From Fischerella muscicola SAG 1427-1 = PCC 73103 (lineage in GTDB: Bacteria; Cyanobacteriota; Cyanobacteriia; Cyanobacteriales; Nostocaceae): a stretch of 44,076 nt of DNA. Of this stretch, positions 24,724 to 33,174 are shown in pieces. Position 1 is the stretch's first letter; every line of letters begins with the position of its first letter. Where the stretch lies: NCBI RefSeq assembly GCF_000317245.1, contig NZ_AJLJ01000206.1, positions 1 to 44,076 on the forward strand, written 5' to 3'. The notes beneath the pieces were generated by a model. That model searched no databases. It saw only the letters and a program-made list of their open reading frames with translations, and was not told where the DNA came from. Made by a program: the position numbers and the translations under genes.

Positions 24724-26901
24724 ATGGCAGACAACAGTACAAATCAGACCGAGCAAGAGTCTATTCTTAATGCTGGTTTGAGCGATCAAGCTACAGAGGA
24801 AGATTATCTTGGTTTTGAGCCTTATGTTACAGCCATTGCACAATTCTTAACCAATGATAAAACTAAACCTCCATTAACTCTTTCTATTGAAGGTGAATGG
24901 GGCACTGGCAAGTCTTCCTTCATGAAGCAACTTAGGAAAAAGCTGAAAGACAAGCCAACGGTGTGGTTCAATGCCTGGAGACATGATAAAGCAGAAGCCT
25001 TATGGGCAGCCTTTGCACTCGAATTTATCCGACAAATTTCTCGTCCTCGTCGTCGCCGTGATGTGTTTCGTATCTTAAAAGGTAACATCAAGCTGTTGTG
25101 GCTTCGCTTGGACTGGAAAAATGGATTTCAGACAATTGCCCTTGCTCTAGTATTAATATCTTTCGTAGTAATAATAGTAATTCTGTTATTTTCTTTTATT
25201 TCTAGAAATTTTTCTGGAGAAAGTGAAAATATTCTTAAGTTGATTATTGGAGGTGGAGGATTTTCAGGTGTTATACTCCTGTTCTTCAAATTCAAGGATG
25301 AAATTATTGGCGACCTAAAAAACGATCTGACCAAATATCTCAAGTCGCCTAACTATGAAACCCAGGTTGCTTTTGTTGAGAAGTTCCACGAAGACTTCAG
25401 AAAGATTGTCGAAGCATATGCGGGTAAACAGCAACGCCTATATGTTTTCATTGATGACCTTGATCGTTGTGAGGTTCCTAAGTCTGCTGAACTTATGCAG
25501 GCTATAAACATGATGATATCTAACGATCCGCAGCTGATTTTCATCCTTGGTATGGATCGAGAGAAAGTAGCAGCAGGTTTTGCAGTCAAGTACAAAGACT
25601 TGATCCCTTATTTAGGACTCGACGCTGAAAATAAAGTCAGTCGCAGTGAATTTATTAAAGGAATAGATTATAGCTATGCCTTCATGGAGAAGTTTATCCA
25701 GTTGCCCTTTCAAGTGCCACAGCCTACTAAGTTCGAGAAATTTTTAGAAGAAATTTCTCGTCCTGTTTCAAAAGAAACTTCTCAAACAGGTAGAATTCAA
25801 ATACCTGGCATTAACTTTATTAGACAAATATTTGCTAAATCTAATCAACAAAACCCGAATAATAATTCTACAACGAGACCGGAAAATGAATCTTCAGACA
25901 TTCAACCTGAAGAAGCAGAAAAACGTGAGTCACGTATCAATATTGAAGAAATTAATCAGCCCGACACAGTTCGCGAAATTGCGCGGATGGTTGCCTCTGC
26001 TTTGGATAATAATCCCCGTCGTGGAAAACAATTTATTAATGTTTTCAGACTGAAAGCATATATCGCTTACCATACAGGTCTATTTGATGAAACTGCTACT
26101 CAGGAACATTTAACGCTAGAACAGTTGGGGAAATTTACTGCTATCAGTTTGAAATGGCCTCGGCTGCTTGTTGATTTGAATACAGACCGCCAGCTACTCA
26201 AAAAATTGCAGGAATTAGCACTCAATAATCTTCCTGACTCTGAAGATGATCCTATTACGCAGTATCGGGGTTACGATAAAAAACTATTTGAACTGCTTCG
26301 CTATCCTGGTCAAGAACCGGATTCTCCTGAGAAGAAAATAAACATAGAAGCTAAATATAGCCTTGCAAAAGTAAAGGTAGAGAAACTTATACAAGTCTCG
26401 CCACGAGTTACCCGTAGCCGTGAAAAAGGCGTAGACTACACTAAACTGCGAGATTTACTAGCCGCAAAAAGGTGGAAAGAAGCAGATCAAGAAACCCTGG
26501 CTGTCATGCTAAAAGTAGCCGGGAGAGAAGAACAGGGTTGGCTGGATATCGAATCTATCGAAAATTTTCCCTGCACTGACTTACGCACCATTAACCAATT
26601 TTGGGTAAAATCCAGCAATGGACGCTTTGGCTTTAGTGTGCAAAAGCGCATTTGGGAAAGCGTCGGGGGAAATCTTGATACAGACCATTATTCCTTGGAA
26701 AAGTTTGGCGATAAGGTCGGATGGAGAGTAAACGAAAGCTGGATCAGTTATTATGAAGTTACTTTTGACACCTCAGCCCCCGATGGACACCTCCCAACAC
26801 CGACAGCTTTAAAGTTAAGTTATTATGGTTACATGATAAATAGATTGTTATTAATATTGTTCTCTTCTTTCACATCGAGGCTTGTAAAGTGTAACATCTA
26901 A
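24724..26901 (+). CDS. KAP family P-loop NTPase fused to a GUN4 domain
   Basis: A 725-residue protein. The KAP NTPase domain has Walker A at residues 57-65 (GEWGTGKSS), 'TVWFNAWRHDK', and Walker B near 241-250 (VFIDDLDRCE). Two transmembrane helices sit inside it, at about 135-160 and 168-190, as is usual for membrane-anchored KAP proteins. A low-complexity linker follows at about 370-410. Residues 575 to about 700 form a GUN4 domain ('LRTINQFWVKSSNGRFGFSV', 'FGDKVGWRV', 'GHLPTP'). GUN4 binds porphyrins and activates Mg-chelatase, but in cyanobacteria it is also a modular domain on kinases and other signalling proteins. The fusion suggests a membrane-bound ATPase tuned by tetrapyrrole or by GUN4-domain partners. 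The frame is intact, with a terminal RLVKCNI like other GUN4 fusions. It stands alone. Confidence 0.82.
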   Translation: MADNSTNQTEQESILNAGLSDQATEEDYLGFEPYVTAIAQFLTNDKTKPPLTLSIEGEWGTGKSSFMKQLRKKLKDKPTVWFNAWRHDKAEALWAAFALEFIRQISRPRRRRDVFRILKGNIKLLWLRLDWKNGFQTIALALVLISFVVIIVILLFSFISRNFSGESENILKLIIGGGGFSGVILLFFKFKDEIIGDLKNDLTKYLKSPNYETQVAFVEKFHEDFRKIVEAYAGKQQRLYVFIDDLDRCEVPKSAELMQAINMMISNDPQLIFILGMDREKVAAGFAVKYKDLIPYLGLDAENKVSRSEFIKGIDYSYAFMEKFIQLPFQVPQPTKFEKFLEEISRPVSKETSQTGRIQIPGINFIRQIFAKSNQQNPNNNSTTRPENESSDIQPEEAEKRESRINIEEINQPDTVREIARMVASALDNNPRRGKQFINVFRLKAYIAYHTGLFDETATQEHLTLEQLGKFTAISLKWPRLLVDLNTDRQLLKKLQELALNNLPDSEDDPITQYRGYDKKLFELLRYPGQEPDSPEKKINIEAKYSLAKVKVEKLIQVSPRVTRSREKGVDYTKLRDLLAAKRWKEADQETLAVMLKVAGREEQGWLDIESIENFPCTDLRTINQFWVKSSNGRFGFSVQKRIWESVGGNLDTDHYSLEKFGDKVGWRVNESWISYYEVTFDTSAPDGHLPTPTALKLSYYGYMINRLLLILFSSFTSRLVKCNI

Positions 26902-27211
26902 GCGTTTCAGAAGTTTATAAAGATTTCTTGTCTACAATAGAATCAACATTTCATAATTCCGATACCTGGCACTGGGGGGATATAACAATTCGCCAGAATA
27001 AATTTTTCCGCTACCTCATGCACTTCCGTACTTTCTGTCACTTTTTGCTTCAATATAAAAAGTTGAAAAAGCATGTGCGAATTATTTTCAGTTTTTTGAC
27101 AGCATAGTATACGGTTTGTAAAAATTGAAGAAATGGGTTCTTAGTCAGTACTGAGGTGATGACGAAAATTCATTTCTCACATTTGTCAAAGAGTACAAAG
27201 GTATATCAAGA
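26902..27211. other. intergenic region, nothing specific seen
   Basis: An AT-rich spacer between two rightward genes. It should hold the promoter of the small secreted protein gene, but I cannot pick convincing boxes and see no repeat or RNA. Confidence 0.4.
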
Positions 27212-27535
27212 ATGCTGAAAAAAACTTGCCTGCTTAGTCTTTTTTCTATAGCTGCTCTAGGCTTTGTTTCTGTACCAACCCTAGCACAGCAAACAAGCGG
27301 TCAAACTGGTAGTCAAACAGCTGTCATTCAAGGCGACAACAATACCATAATCCAAAATATTTATAACACTAGTATCCAACAACAAAATCGAGGAAAAAAA
27401 CCTCATCAAAACCAAGGTTCAGCGCAAAATTCTCATACTGATCGCCAGCATAAAACCGGTTACGGTAACTATATCAACAAGGTTGATGAAGGACATGACT
27501 TCGAGTCACAAACCACTCACCCGCGAAAGCACTGA
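27212..27535 (+). CDS. small secreted hypothetical protein
   Basis: A 107-residue protein with a clear signal peptide (MLKKTCLLSLFSIAALGF, cleavage after TLA near residue 25). The mature part is rich in Gln, Asn, His and Ser. It contains 'AVIQGDNNTIIQNIYNTSI', a motif style seen in curlin-like beta-repeat proteins, but only about one repeat is present, so I do not call it curlin. The C-terminal 45 residues are charged and His-rich, which could bind metal. No Shine-Dalgarno is strong. It converges on the InrS-like nickel sensor gene with a 200-base gap that shows nothing specific. Function unknown. Confidence 0.6.
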   Translation: MLKKTCLLSLFSIAALGFVSVPTLAQQTSGQTGSQTAVIQGDNNTIIQNIYNTSIQQQNRGKKPHQNQGSAQNSHTDRQHKTGYGNYINKVDEGHDFESQTTHPRKH

Positions 27536-27734
27536 CAAATCTGTAAAAAATAATTCTCAAATCTGGAAATAGGAGCAAGCCTGCTTCTATATTTCTGATA
27601 TCCTCACACACACCCTGTAGACATAATCTTTTTTGGGAACTCCATGAGATTTATAAAACTTTATTAGCCTCAGAATTACCCAAGTTCGATGAACCTAACC
27701 TTCCCATTTCCCTCTTCCCGTGTTCTTGATCTTC

Positions 27735-28136
27735 TTATGGCAAAAACCGATCTAAAGCTGCTTTGAGTTGTTCAATCTCTACATCAATATTGCCTTCTTC
27801 TGCGGCTCTAGCAATACACTCAGTTAAATGTTCATCTAAAACGATGCGTGCTACTTTATCCAGCGCACCTCTAACTGCGGCAATTTGCAGTAACACATCA
27901 GGACAAGGGCTATTTTGCTGCACCATTGTTTTGATTCCACGAATATGTCCTTCTATGCGCGACAGTCGATTTACCAATCTCCGCAAAGACTCTTCACTGT
28001 GAACGTGGGGATGAGGCGACTGTCCATGCTTATGAGTTTCATCTGTAGATTCGTGGTCTGTATTTTCTAAAAGTACATCGTCATCTTGCTCAAAACTAGG
28101 CAAAGATGATTTAGGCGATCGCTTCGATCCATTCAT
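27735..28136 (-). CDS. CsoR/RcnR-family metal-sensing repressor, InrS-like (nickel)
   Basis: A 133-residue all-helical DUF156 repressor. The core starts near residue 48 (LRRLVNRLSRIEGHIRGI). Metal ligands C78, H103 and C107, plus H46 in the N-terminal 'SPHPHVHSEES', match in identity and mutual spacing the H21/C53/H78/C82 set I recall for the Synechocystis nickel sensor InrS, each shifted by 25. This points to nickel rather than copper or formaldehyde. The N-terminal 45 residues are acidic and His-containing. Such tetramers bind DNA without metal and release it on binding. The usual target, a nickel exporter, is not next to it. The spacer to the divergent TPR gene has a G-rich imperfect palindrome at 28187-28204 (gatagtagtgggagtatc) that could be an operator. 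Confidence 0.8.
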   Translation of the reverse strand: MNGSKRSPKSSLPSFEQDDDVLLENTDHESTDETHKHGQSPHPHVHSEESLRRLVNRLSRIEGHIRGIKTMVQQNSPCPDVLLQIAAVRGALDKVARIVLDEHLTECIARAAEEGNIDVEIEQLKAALDRFLP

Positions 28137-28307
28137 TGGTCACTATTGGCATTGGCGGTAATAAATTAGATCCTAGCTTAGTTGGGGATAGTAGTGGGAG
28201 TATCAGGGGAGTGTGGAGTATTTTTGAATTAGGATGCTCCCTCATGATTACAAATCGCTAAAGTAAAGAAAAGCACTGAAAAATTATATTAAAGTTGCAA
28301 AGCAGTA

Positions 28308-29348
28308 ATGCTTGTTAATCATATTATTCATAACCATAAGAAAGCTCTCCTAGACTTTGGCCGTACTCTGAAAATTAATCCCAACCACACTTTGACACTG
28401 GTGCGTCGGGGTCAAATTTATCACTCAATGCAGCGCTACGAAGATGCTCTTGAGGATTTTAACCGCGTTATTGAACTTGACGCCAATTTTGTTGAAGCAT
28501 TTGCACTTCGGGGTGAAACATATCGGTTAATGCAGCGTTATGACGATGCACTCCAAGATTTTAACCGAGCGATCGCACTTAAACCTGATTTTGAGTGGGT
28601 GCTGGCAAGTCGGGGTCAAATTTATCGCTCTATGCAGCGCTACGACGAGGCGCTTCAGGACTTTAACTGTGCAATTAAAATTAACTCTAACTTGGATTGG
28701 GTGTTGGCAAGCCGGGGGCAAACTTATCAATTAATGCAGAGTTACAAACAAGCACTCAAAGACTTTGATCGTGCGATTAAACTTAACCCCGGTAATGCTT
28801 GGGCGTTAGCTGGGCGGGGTGAAACTTATCGCTTGATGCAACGGTATAAACAAGCACTCAAAGATTTTGATTGTGCGATCGCACTTAACCCTAATTACGC
28901 TTGGGCGTTGGTAACTAGGGGGGAAGTTTACTTAATGCTCAAACGATACAAGGATGCTCTTGCAGATTTTAACAATGCGATAAATTTGGAATCTGATAAT
29001 GATTGGTGTTTGTATGTTCGAGCTTTAGCCTATCAAGCCCTGAAACAACCAGACAAGGCGCGTTCAGACCTTGCGAATGCAGTTCAACTTGCCAAAGAGC
29101 GTTATAAAAAAGATTATCAAGACTGGAACAATACGTTTAATTTAGCCCTTTATTATCTGGCTGTTGATTATACTCCCACAGCAGAGCAGATATACCGTCA
29201 TGCTTTATCTCAGGGTGCTTGTTTGCAGTGTATTCATGAAGCCATCCGTGATTTGGATGATTTTTTAACTATCTTTCCAAATCATATATATGCTCAATCT
29301 CTGCGCCAGTTGTTACAGTCGGCTTTAAGTACAGAGAGCGGGGAATAG
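28308..29348 (+). CDS. tetratricopeptide repeat protein
   Basis: A 346-residue protein made of about seven consecutive 34-residue TPR units from residue 10 to 255. Each fits 'A..DF..AI.L.P....A...RG..Y..M.RY..AL'. Units 3-6 are very alike in protein and DNA (for example LMQRYKQALKDFD occurs twice), a sign of recent internal duplication. The C-terminal 90 residues are helical and contain a CxxC (ACLQC). There is no signal peptide or membrane segment, so it is probably a cytosolic scaffold for protein binding. Partners are unknown. It is divergent from the InrS-like repressor gene, which might regulate it, but nothing else links it to metal. Confidence 0.85.
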   Translation: MLVNHIIHNHKKALLDFGRTLKINPNHTLTLVRRGQIYHSMQRYEDALEDFNRVIELDANFVEAFALRGETYRLMQRYDDALQDFNRAIALKPDFEWVLASRGQIYRSMQRYDEALQDFNCAIKINSNLDWVLASRGQTYQLMQSYKQALKDFDRAIKLNPGNAWALAGRGETYRLMQRYKQALKDFDCAIALNPNYAWALVTRGEVYLMLKRYKDALADFNNAINLESDNDWCLYVRALAYQALKQPDKARSDLANAVQLAKERYKKDYQDWNNTFNLALYYLAVDYTPTAEQIYRHALSQGACLQCIHEAIRDLDDFLTIFPNHIYAQSLRQLLQSALSTESGE

Positions 29349-29396
29349 GGAGTGAGGAATTAGTTGTACTTCCCACAGTCATTGCACCCCACCCCC

Positions 29397-29575
29397 AACC
29401 CCTCCCCGCAAGCCTTACAAAGGTAGGGATTTTGTATTTGATAATTTTTTGACCATTTCAGCCGATTTAAAAATCCTGAAATGACCAAACCACGTTAAAC
29501 AGCTGAGAAAATTCTCAACTATTTTCGAGATTCTAAAAAACCTACCCTTGAAAGTCCCCGCAAGCGGGGAGGGTT
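29397..29575. repeat. imperfect inverted-repeat element of about 180 bp
   Basis: The left end aacccctccccgc (29397-29409) mirrors the right end gcggggagggtt (29564-29575), off by one C. Next inside, 'caaaggtagg' mirrors 'cctacccttg'. The centre has atttcag...ctgaaat around 29455-29485 and gagaaaattctc. The right end also holds the hairpin tccccgcaagcgggga. There is no gene inside. Confidence 0.6.
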
Positions 29576-29589
29576 TTGGCGTTAGTTTT

Positions 29590-29670
29590 GTAGGGTGTGT
29601 TGTCGCGCAGCGCAACGCACCATTACAGATTTTCGGTGCGTTAGGACGTTCCGTCCATAACGCACCCTAC
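29590..29670. repeat. 81-bp palindromic dispersed repeat with gtagggtg ends
   Basis: It begins gtagggtgtgtt and ends aacgcaccctac, nearly perfect terminal inverted repeats. Inside are 'aacgcacc' and 'ggtgcgtt', which pair with each other, and the hairpin ggacgttccgtcc. This repeat type is common in cyanobacterial genomes. Confidence 0.75.
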
Positions 29671-29696
29671 CAATTTCTATTATTTGCATAATGATT

Positions 29697-29885
29697 GGTT
29701 CAGAATACAAGTTCGTTGGTTCACAACACAAGTTTGTTGGTTCACAACACAAGTCTGTTGGTTCACAACACAAGTGCGTTGGTTCACAACACAAGTGCGT
29801 TGGTTCACAACACAAGTCTGTTGGTTCACAACACAAGTCTGTTGGTTCAGAATACAAGTGCGTTGGTTCAGAATACAAGTCCGTA
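29697..29885. repeat. 21-bp tandem repeat, nine copies
   Basis: Nine contiguous 21-bp units of ggttcacaacacaagtctgtt type. Copies 1, 8 and 9 have 'cagaatacaag' where copies 2-7 have 'cacaacacaag'; the last three coding positions before gtt also vary. Because 21 is divisible by three and the unit has no stop, several frames stay open on both strands. None has an independent sign of being a gene. Confidence 0.9.
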
Positions 29886-30018
29886 GCGTCGCCCAGCAAC
29901 TCCAAGAAGTCGGGGATCTGGAGTAATCAAATTGCCATATTATCTTATATGGATCTCATATGTATCAAATTTCAAAGCTTACCGTCTTCTTACCGACAAT
30001 CCTTATAAGGCATTAGTA

Positions 30019-32853
30019 ATGAAATTGCTTCGTTACCTATCTCCTGTCACCACCTTTTCTCTGTGTACTTTAGCCAGCCTTGCATCTATCACCACTGCAA
30101 CAGCCCAAATCACACCAGATAGTAGTTTGGGTGCGGAAAGTTCTGTTGTTAATCCTAATGTTGTTGATGGTATCGATCTGATCACTGGTGGCTCAACTCG
30201 CGGCTCAAATTTATTCCACAGCTTTCAAGATTTCAACGTTGATGCAGGGAGGGGAGCTTACTTTTCCAATCCTGCTGGTATTGCTAATATTCTCACCAGA
30301 GTTACAGGTGGTAATCGCTCAAATATTCTTGGTACGCTTGGTGTTTTAGGTAATGCAAACCTATTTTTGATTAACCCAAAAGGAATTTCTTTTGGCCCGA
30401 ATGCAAGTCTAGACCTGCGTGGAGGTTCCTTTTTTAGCACTACAGCCGATAGTATATTATTTGACAATTTTGAATTTAGTGCCAGTAATCCACAACCAGT
30501 TCCACAGTTAACTATTAATATTCCTATTGGTTTGAGATTTCGGGATAATCCTGACAATATCACTAATAATGTCAACACTTTGGGTTTTGGAGTGCAACCA
30601 GGAAAAACGCTGGCATTAGTAGGTGGTAACGTCAGCTTAGATGGGGGAATTGTGTATGCGCCAGGAGGAAGAGTTGAACTAGGAGGATTATCACAAGCGG
30701 GAACCGTCGGGTTGAACTCTGATGGCAGTTTGAGTTTTCCTAGTGGTGTAGCAAGAGGTAATGTATCGATTACTAACGGTGCTTTTGTTGACGTGAGAGG
30801 TGGAGGTAGCATTGCTGTTAATGCTCAAAACTTGGAAATTTTGGGAGATAGTATCCTAGCAGCTGGCATTATCTCAGAACTGGGTTCAATTGGTAACAAA
30901 GGCGGAGATATTGACATTGATGCAGATACTGTCAGTATTTCTGATCAAAGCCTGATTTATAATGCAGTGTTTCCAGAAGGAGTAGGTAATGCTGGTGATA
31001 TCAACATCACAACTAGCTCACTCTTTCTGACCAATGGTGCTTTATTATATAGCAGCACTTTTGGCTTGGGTAATGCAGGCAACATAACAATTAACGCCCT
31101 AAATACTATCTCTTTTGATGGTACAGATAACCAAGGATTCTCTAGTGGAGCCTTCAGTATTGTGGGAGCGGGCGGTCGGGGTAATGGTGGAGATGTCAAC
31201 ATTACTTCGAGATCGCTTTCTTTAACCAATGGAAGTCAAATAAATTCGTTTATTAGTGGTGCTGGTATTGGTAAAGCCGGAAATATGAGATTAAATATCA
31301 GGGATACGATTCGGATTTCAGGAAAGAGTAACATACCTACCACTAGTGGAAACTTCAACAGCAGTGCTATCAATTCTAGTGTTGGTAATGGAGCTTTAGG
31401 CAATACTGGCAATATTCAAATTGCTACAGGATCTCTATTCATAACTGACGGAGGAGAACTAAGTACCAGTTCTTTAGGAAACGGTAACGCAGGTAATATA
31501 TCAATTTCTGCCGCAGACACAATTGCACTTACTGGTGCTGGCAGTAATGTGTTTAGCACGTTAGGTTCTGACTCTGCACCAATAATTAGTATTAAACCTG
31601 ATGATAAAGGTCGTCCTACAATTACTCGTGTACCAGATCAGCTAACTAAATTTCCAGACGCTAGAGGTAATACCGGAAACATCGATATTTCTACAAGTTC
31701 ACTTTCAGTTACTGATGGTGCTCGACTGAGCACTAGCACTTCTGGACAGGGAAATGCAGGTAATATCAATGTTTTTACAGTTAAAAAAGCCATATTTAGC
31801 GGCACTGACGCTAAGAAATCTCCCAGTGGTGCTTTTAGTGCGGTAGAATCCGGTGCAGTAGGTAAAGGCGGAACAATCAACATCACCACAAATGAACTAA
31901 CTGTTAATAATGGTGCTCAATTAGTTGCCAGTACTTCAGGAAATGGAAACGCTGGTGTTGTAAGAATTGATGCGACAGATAAAGTAGTTTTAGATGGAGT
32001 CGGTAGCGATCGCTCTCCTAGCGGTATATTTACTGCGGTCGATTCTTCTGGTCAAGGTGATGGAGGCACAATATATATCAACAGTGGCTCTCTTTTTGTA
32101 AAGAATAGCGCTCAATTGTCTGCTGATGCTCGTGGTCAAGGAAATGCAGGAAATCAGTCTGTGACGGGTAGAGGCGGAGATATAAAAATTACAACAAATG
32201 ACCTTGTTTTGCTGCGACGCAACAGTTTAATATCTGCTACCAGTGAAGGTCAAAATGGCATTGACGGCAATATTTTTATCAACACACCATTTTTAATTGC
32301 TTTCCCTTCAGAAAATAGTGATATTGTTGCAACTGGTACTGGACGTAGTGCTGGAAGTAATGTGCAAATAAATGCATTAGGAATCTTTGGTATTAAGTAT
32401 CAACCACAACGCACACCACAAAGTGATATCGTCGCTACCGGATCAGTAGGGCTATTTACTCTCAATACACAAGAAGTTGGTCAAGTTTTACCTGAATTAC
32501 CACAAAATCTCACAGATCCTGGCCGACAAATAGCCCAAAATCCTTGTCAAAAAGGCTCTGGTAGCTCATTTGTATTCATCGGAAGAGGTGGTTTTCCCTC
32601 TAGCCCAGGTGATGGCTTTAGTAGTAACGAGACTCGTGTCGATTTAGTAGAACCTGTCGCCAGTAGTAGTAATTCCCAAGCTGCAACAACCAACCAATCA
32701 GTAAAGGTAACTAATACTAATAAACTTATTATCCCTGCCCAAGGCTGGATATTTAACAGCAAAGGCGAAGTTGTGCTGACAGCCTATGATCCCACAGCTA
32801 CTAGCACTGCTCAACGGAATTCTAAACCAACAGCCGCTTGTCCAGCATTTTAA
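30019..32853 (+). CDS. two-partner secretion exoprotein, filamentous haemagglutinin N-terminal domain
   Basis: A 944-residue exported TpsA-type protein. The signal peptide (MKLLRYLSPVTTFSLCTLAS, cleavage near residue 30, ATA) precedes a TPS/haemagglutination-activity domain at about 32-290, with 'FLINPKGISFGPNASLDLRG' and 'GNANLFLINP'. The rest is a right-handed beta-helix of degenerate repeats around 'GNAGNI.I...' with Ser, Thr and Asn rich turns, ending in a C-terminal 'GWIFNSKGEVVLTAYDP' domain seen in cyanobacterial relatives. It should be secreted through a TpsB/ShlB-type outer-membrane barrel; none is in the window. The frame is open from 29932, but only the ATG at 30019 places the signal peptide at the N-terminus. 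Probable adhesin or surface protein. Confidence 0.88.
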   Translation: MKLLRYLSPVTTFSLCTLASLASITTATAQITPDSSLGAESSVVNPNVVDGIDLITGGSTRGSNLFHSFQDFNVDAGRGAYFSNPAGIANILTRVTGGNRSNILGTLGVLGNANLFLINPKGISFGPNASLDLRGGSFFSTTADSILFDNFEFSASNPQPVPQLTINIPIGLRFRDNPDNITNNVNTLGFGVQPGKTLALVGGNVSLDGGIVYAPGGRVELGGLSQAGTVGLNSDGSLSFPSGVARGNVSITNGAFVDVRGGGSIAVNAQNLEILGDSILAAGIISELGSIGNKGGDIDIDADTVSISDQSLIYNAVFPEGVGNAGDINITTSSLFLTNGALLYSSTFGLGNAGNITINALNTISFDGTDNQGFSSGAFSIVGAGGRGNGGDVNITSRSLSLTNGSQINSFISGAGIGKAGNMRLNIRDTIRISGKSNIPTTSGNFNSSAINSSVGNGALGNTGNIQIATGSLFITDGGELSTSSLGNGNAGNISISAADTIALTGAGSNVFSTLGSDSAPIISIKPDDKGRPTITRVPDQLTKFPDARGNTGNIDISTSSLSVTDGARLSTSTSGQGNAGNINVFTVKKAIFSGTDAKKSPSGAFSAVESGAVGKGGTINITTNELTVNNGAQLVASTSGNGNAGVVRIDATDKVVLDGVGSDRSPSGIFTAVDSSGQGDGGTIYINSGSLFVKNSAQLSADARGQGNAGNQSVTGRGGDIKITTNDLVLLRRNSLISATSEGQNGIDGNIFINTPFLIAFPSENSDIVATGTGRSAGSNVQINALGIFGIKYQPQRTPQSDIVATGSVGLFTLNTQEVGQVLPELPQNLTDPGRQIAQNPCQKGSGSSFVFIGRGGFPSSPGDGFSSNETRVDLVEPVASSSNSQAATTNQSVKVTNTNKLIIPAQGWIFNSKGEVVLTAYDPTATSTAQRNSKPTAACPAF

Positions 32854-32905
32854 TCGGTTAAAAATTTTTCGTCATGATTTTGGGGTGGTGGAAACGCGGT
32901 AAATC

Positions 32906-32942
32906 GAGACGCGATAAATCGAGACGCGATTTATCGCGTCTC
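32906..32942. repeat. palindromic dispersed repeat, gagacgcgataaat hairpin
   Basis: A perfect 14-bp inverted repeat, gagacgcgataaat / atttatcgcgtctc, with a partial tandem unit before it (32895-32905). It is a member of the gagacgcgat family. The rest of the spacer to 33174 is AT-rich. It holds a diverged end of the 'aaccgtattg' repeat near 32973-32987 and no gene. Confidence 0.75.
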
Positions 32943-33174
32943 TACTGGATTGAAACGTCAATTAATTTGTCTTAACCGAACCGTATTGTTCTCTTTTACG
33001 CAAAACCGATACATACTATATCTACTTTTGCAATCTATCTTACAAAATATTTATCTAAGAAATTTTGTATCAGAAAATACAGTAAAAGTTAGGTTTTTAT
33101 AAAAATACTAAAGATTGATAGGTAAGCAGTAGTTAGAATTACGTATATAGATACTTAAGCAAAATAGATTAATT

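Noticed and set aside
27212..27535. Curlin-type amyloid protein
   Set aside because: Only about one curlin-like GDNNTI repeat is present and no csg-type neighbour is seen.
29697..29885. Possible CRISPR array
   Set aside because: The units are contiguous 21-bp copies without unique spacers, and no cas gene is in the window.
29582..30008. Open frames on both strands across the 21-bp tandem repeat
   Set aside because: They are open only because the repeat unit is a multiple of three without stops; they lack ribosome-binding sites and resemble no protein.
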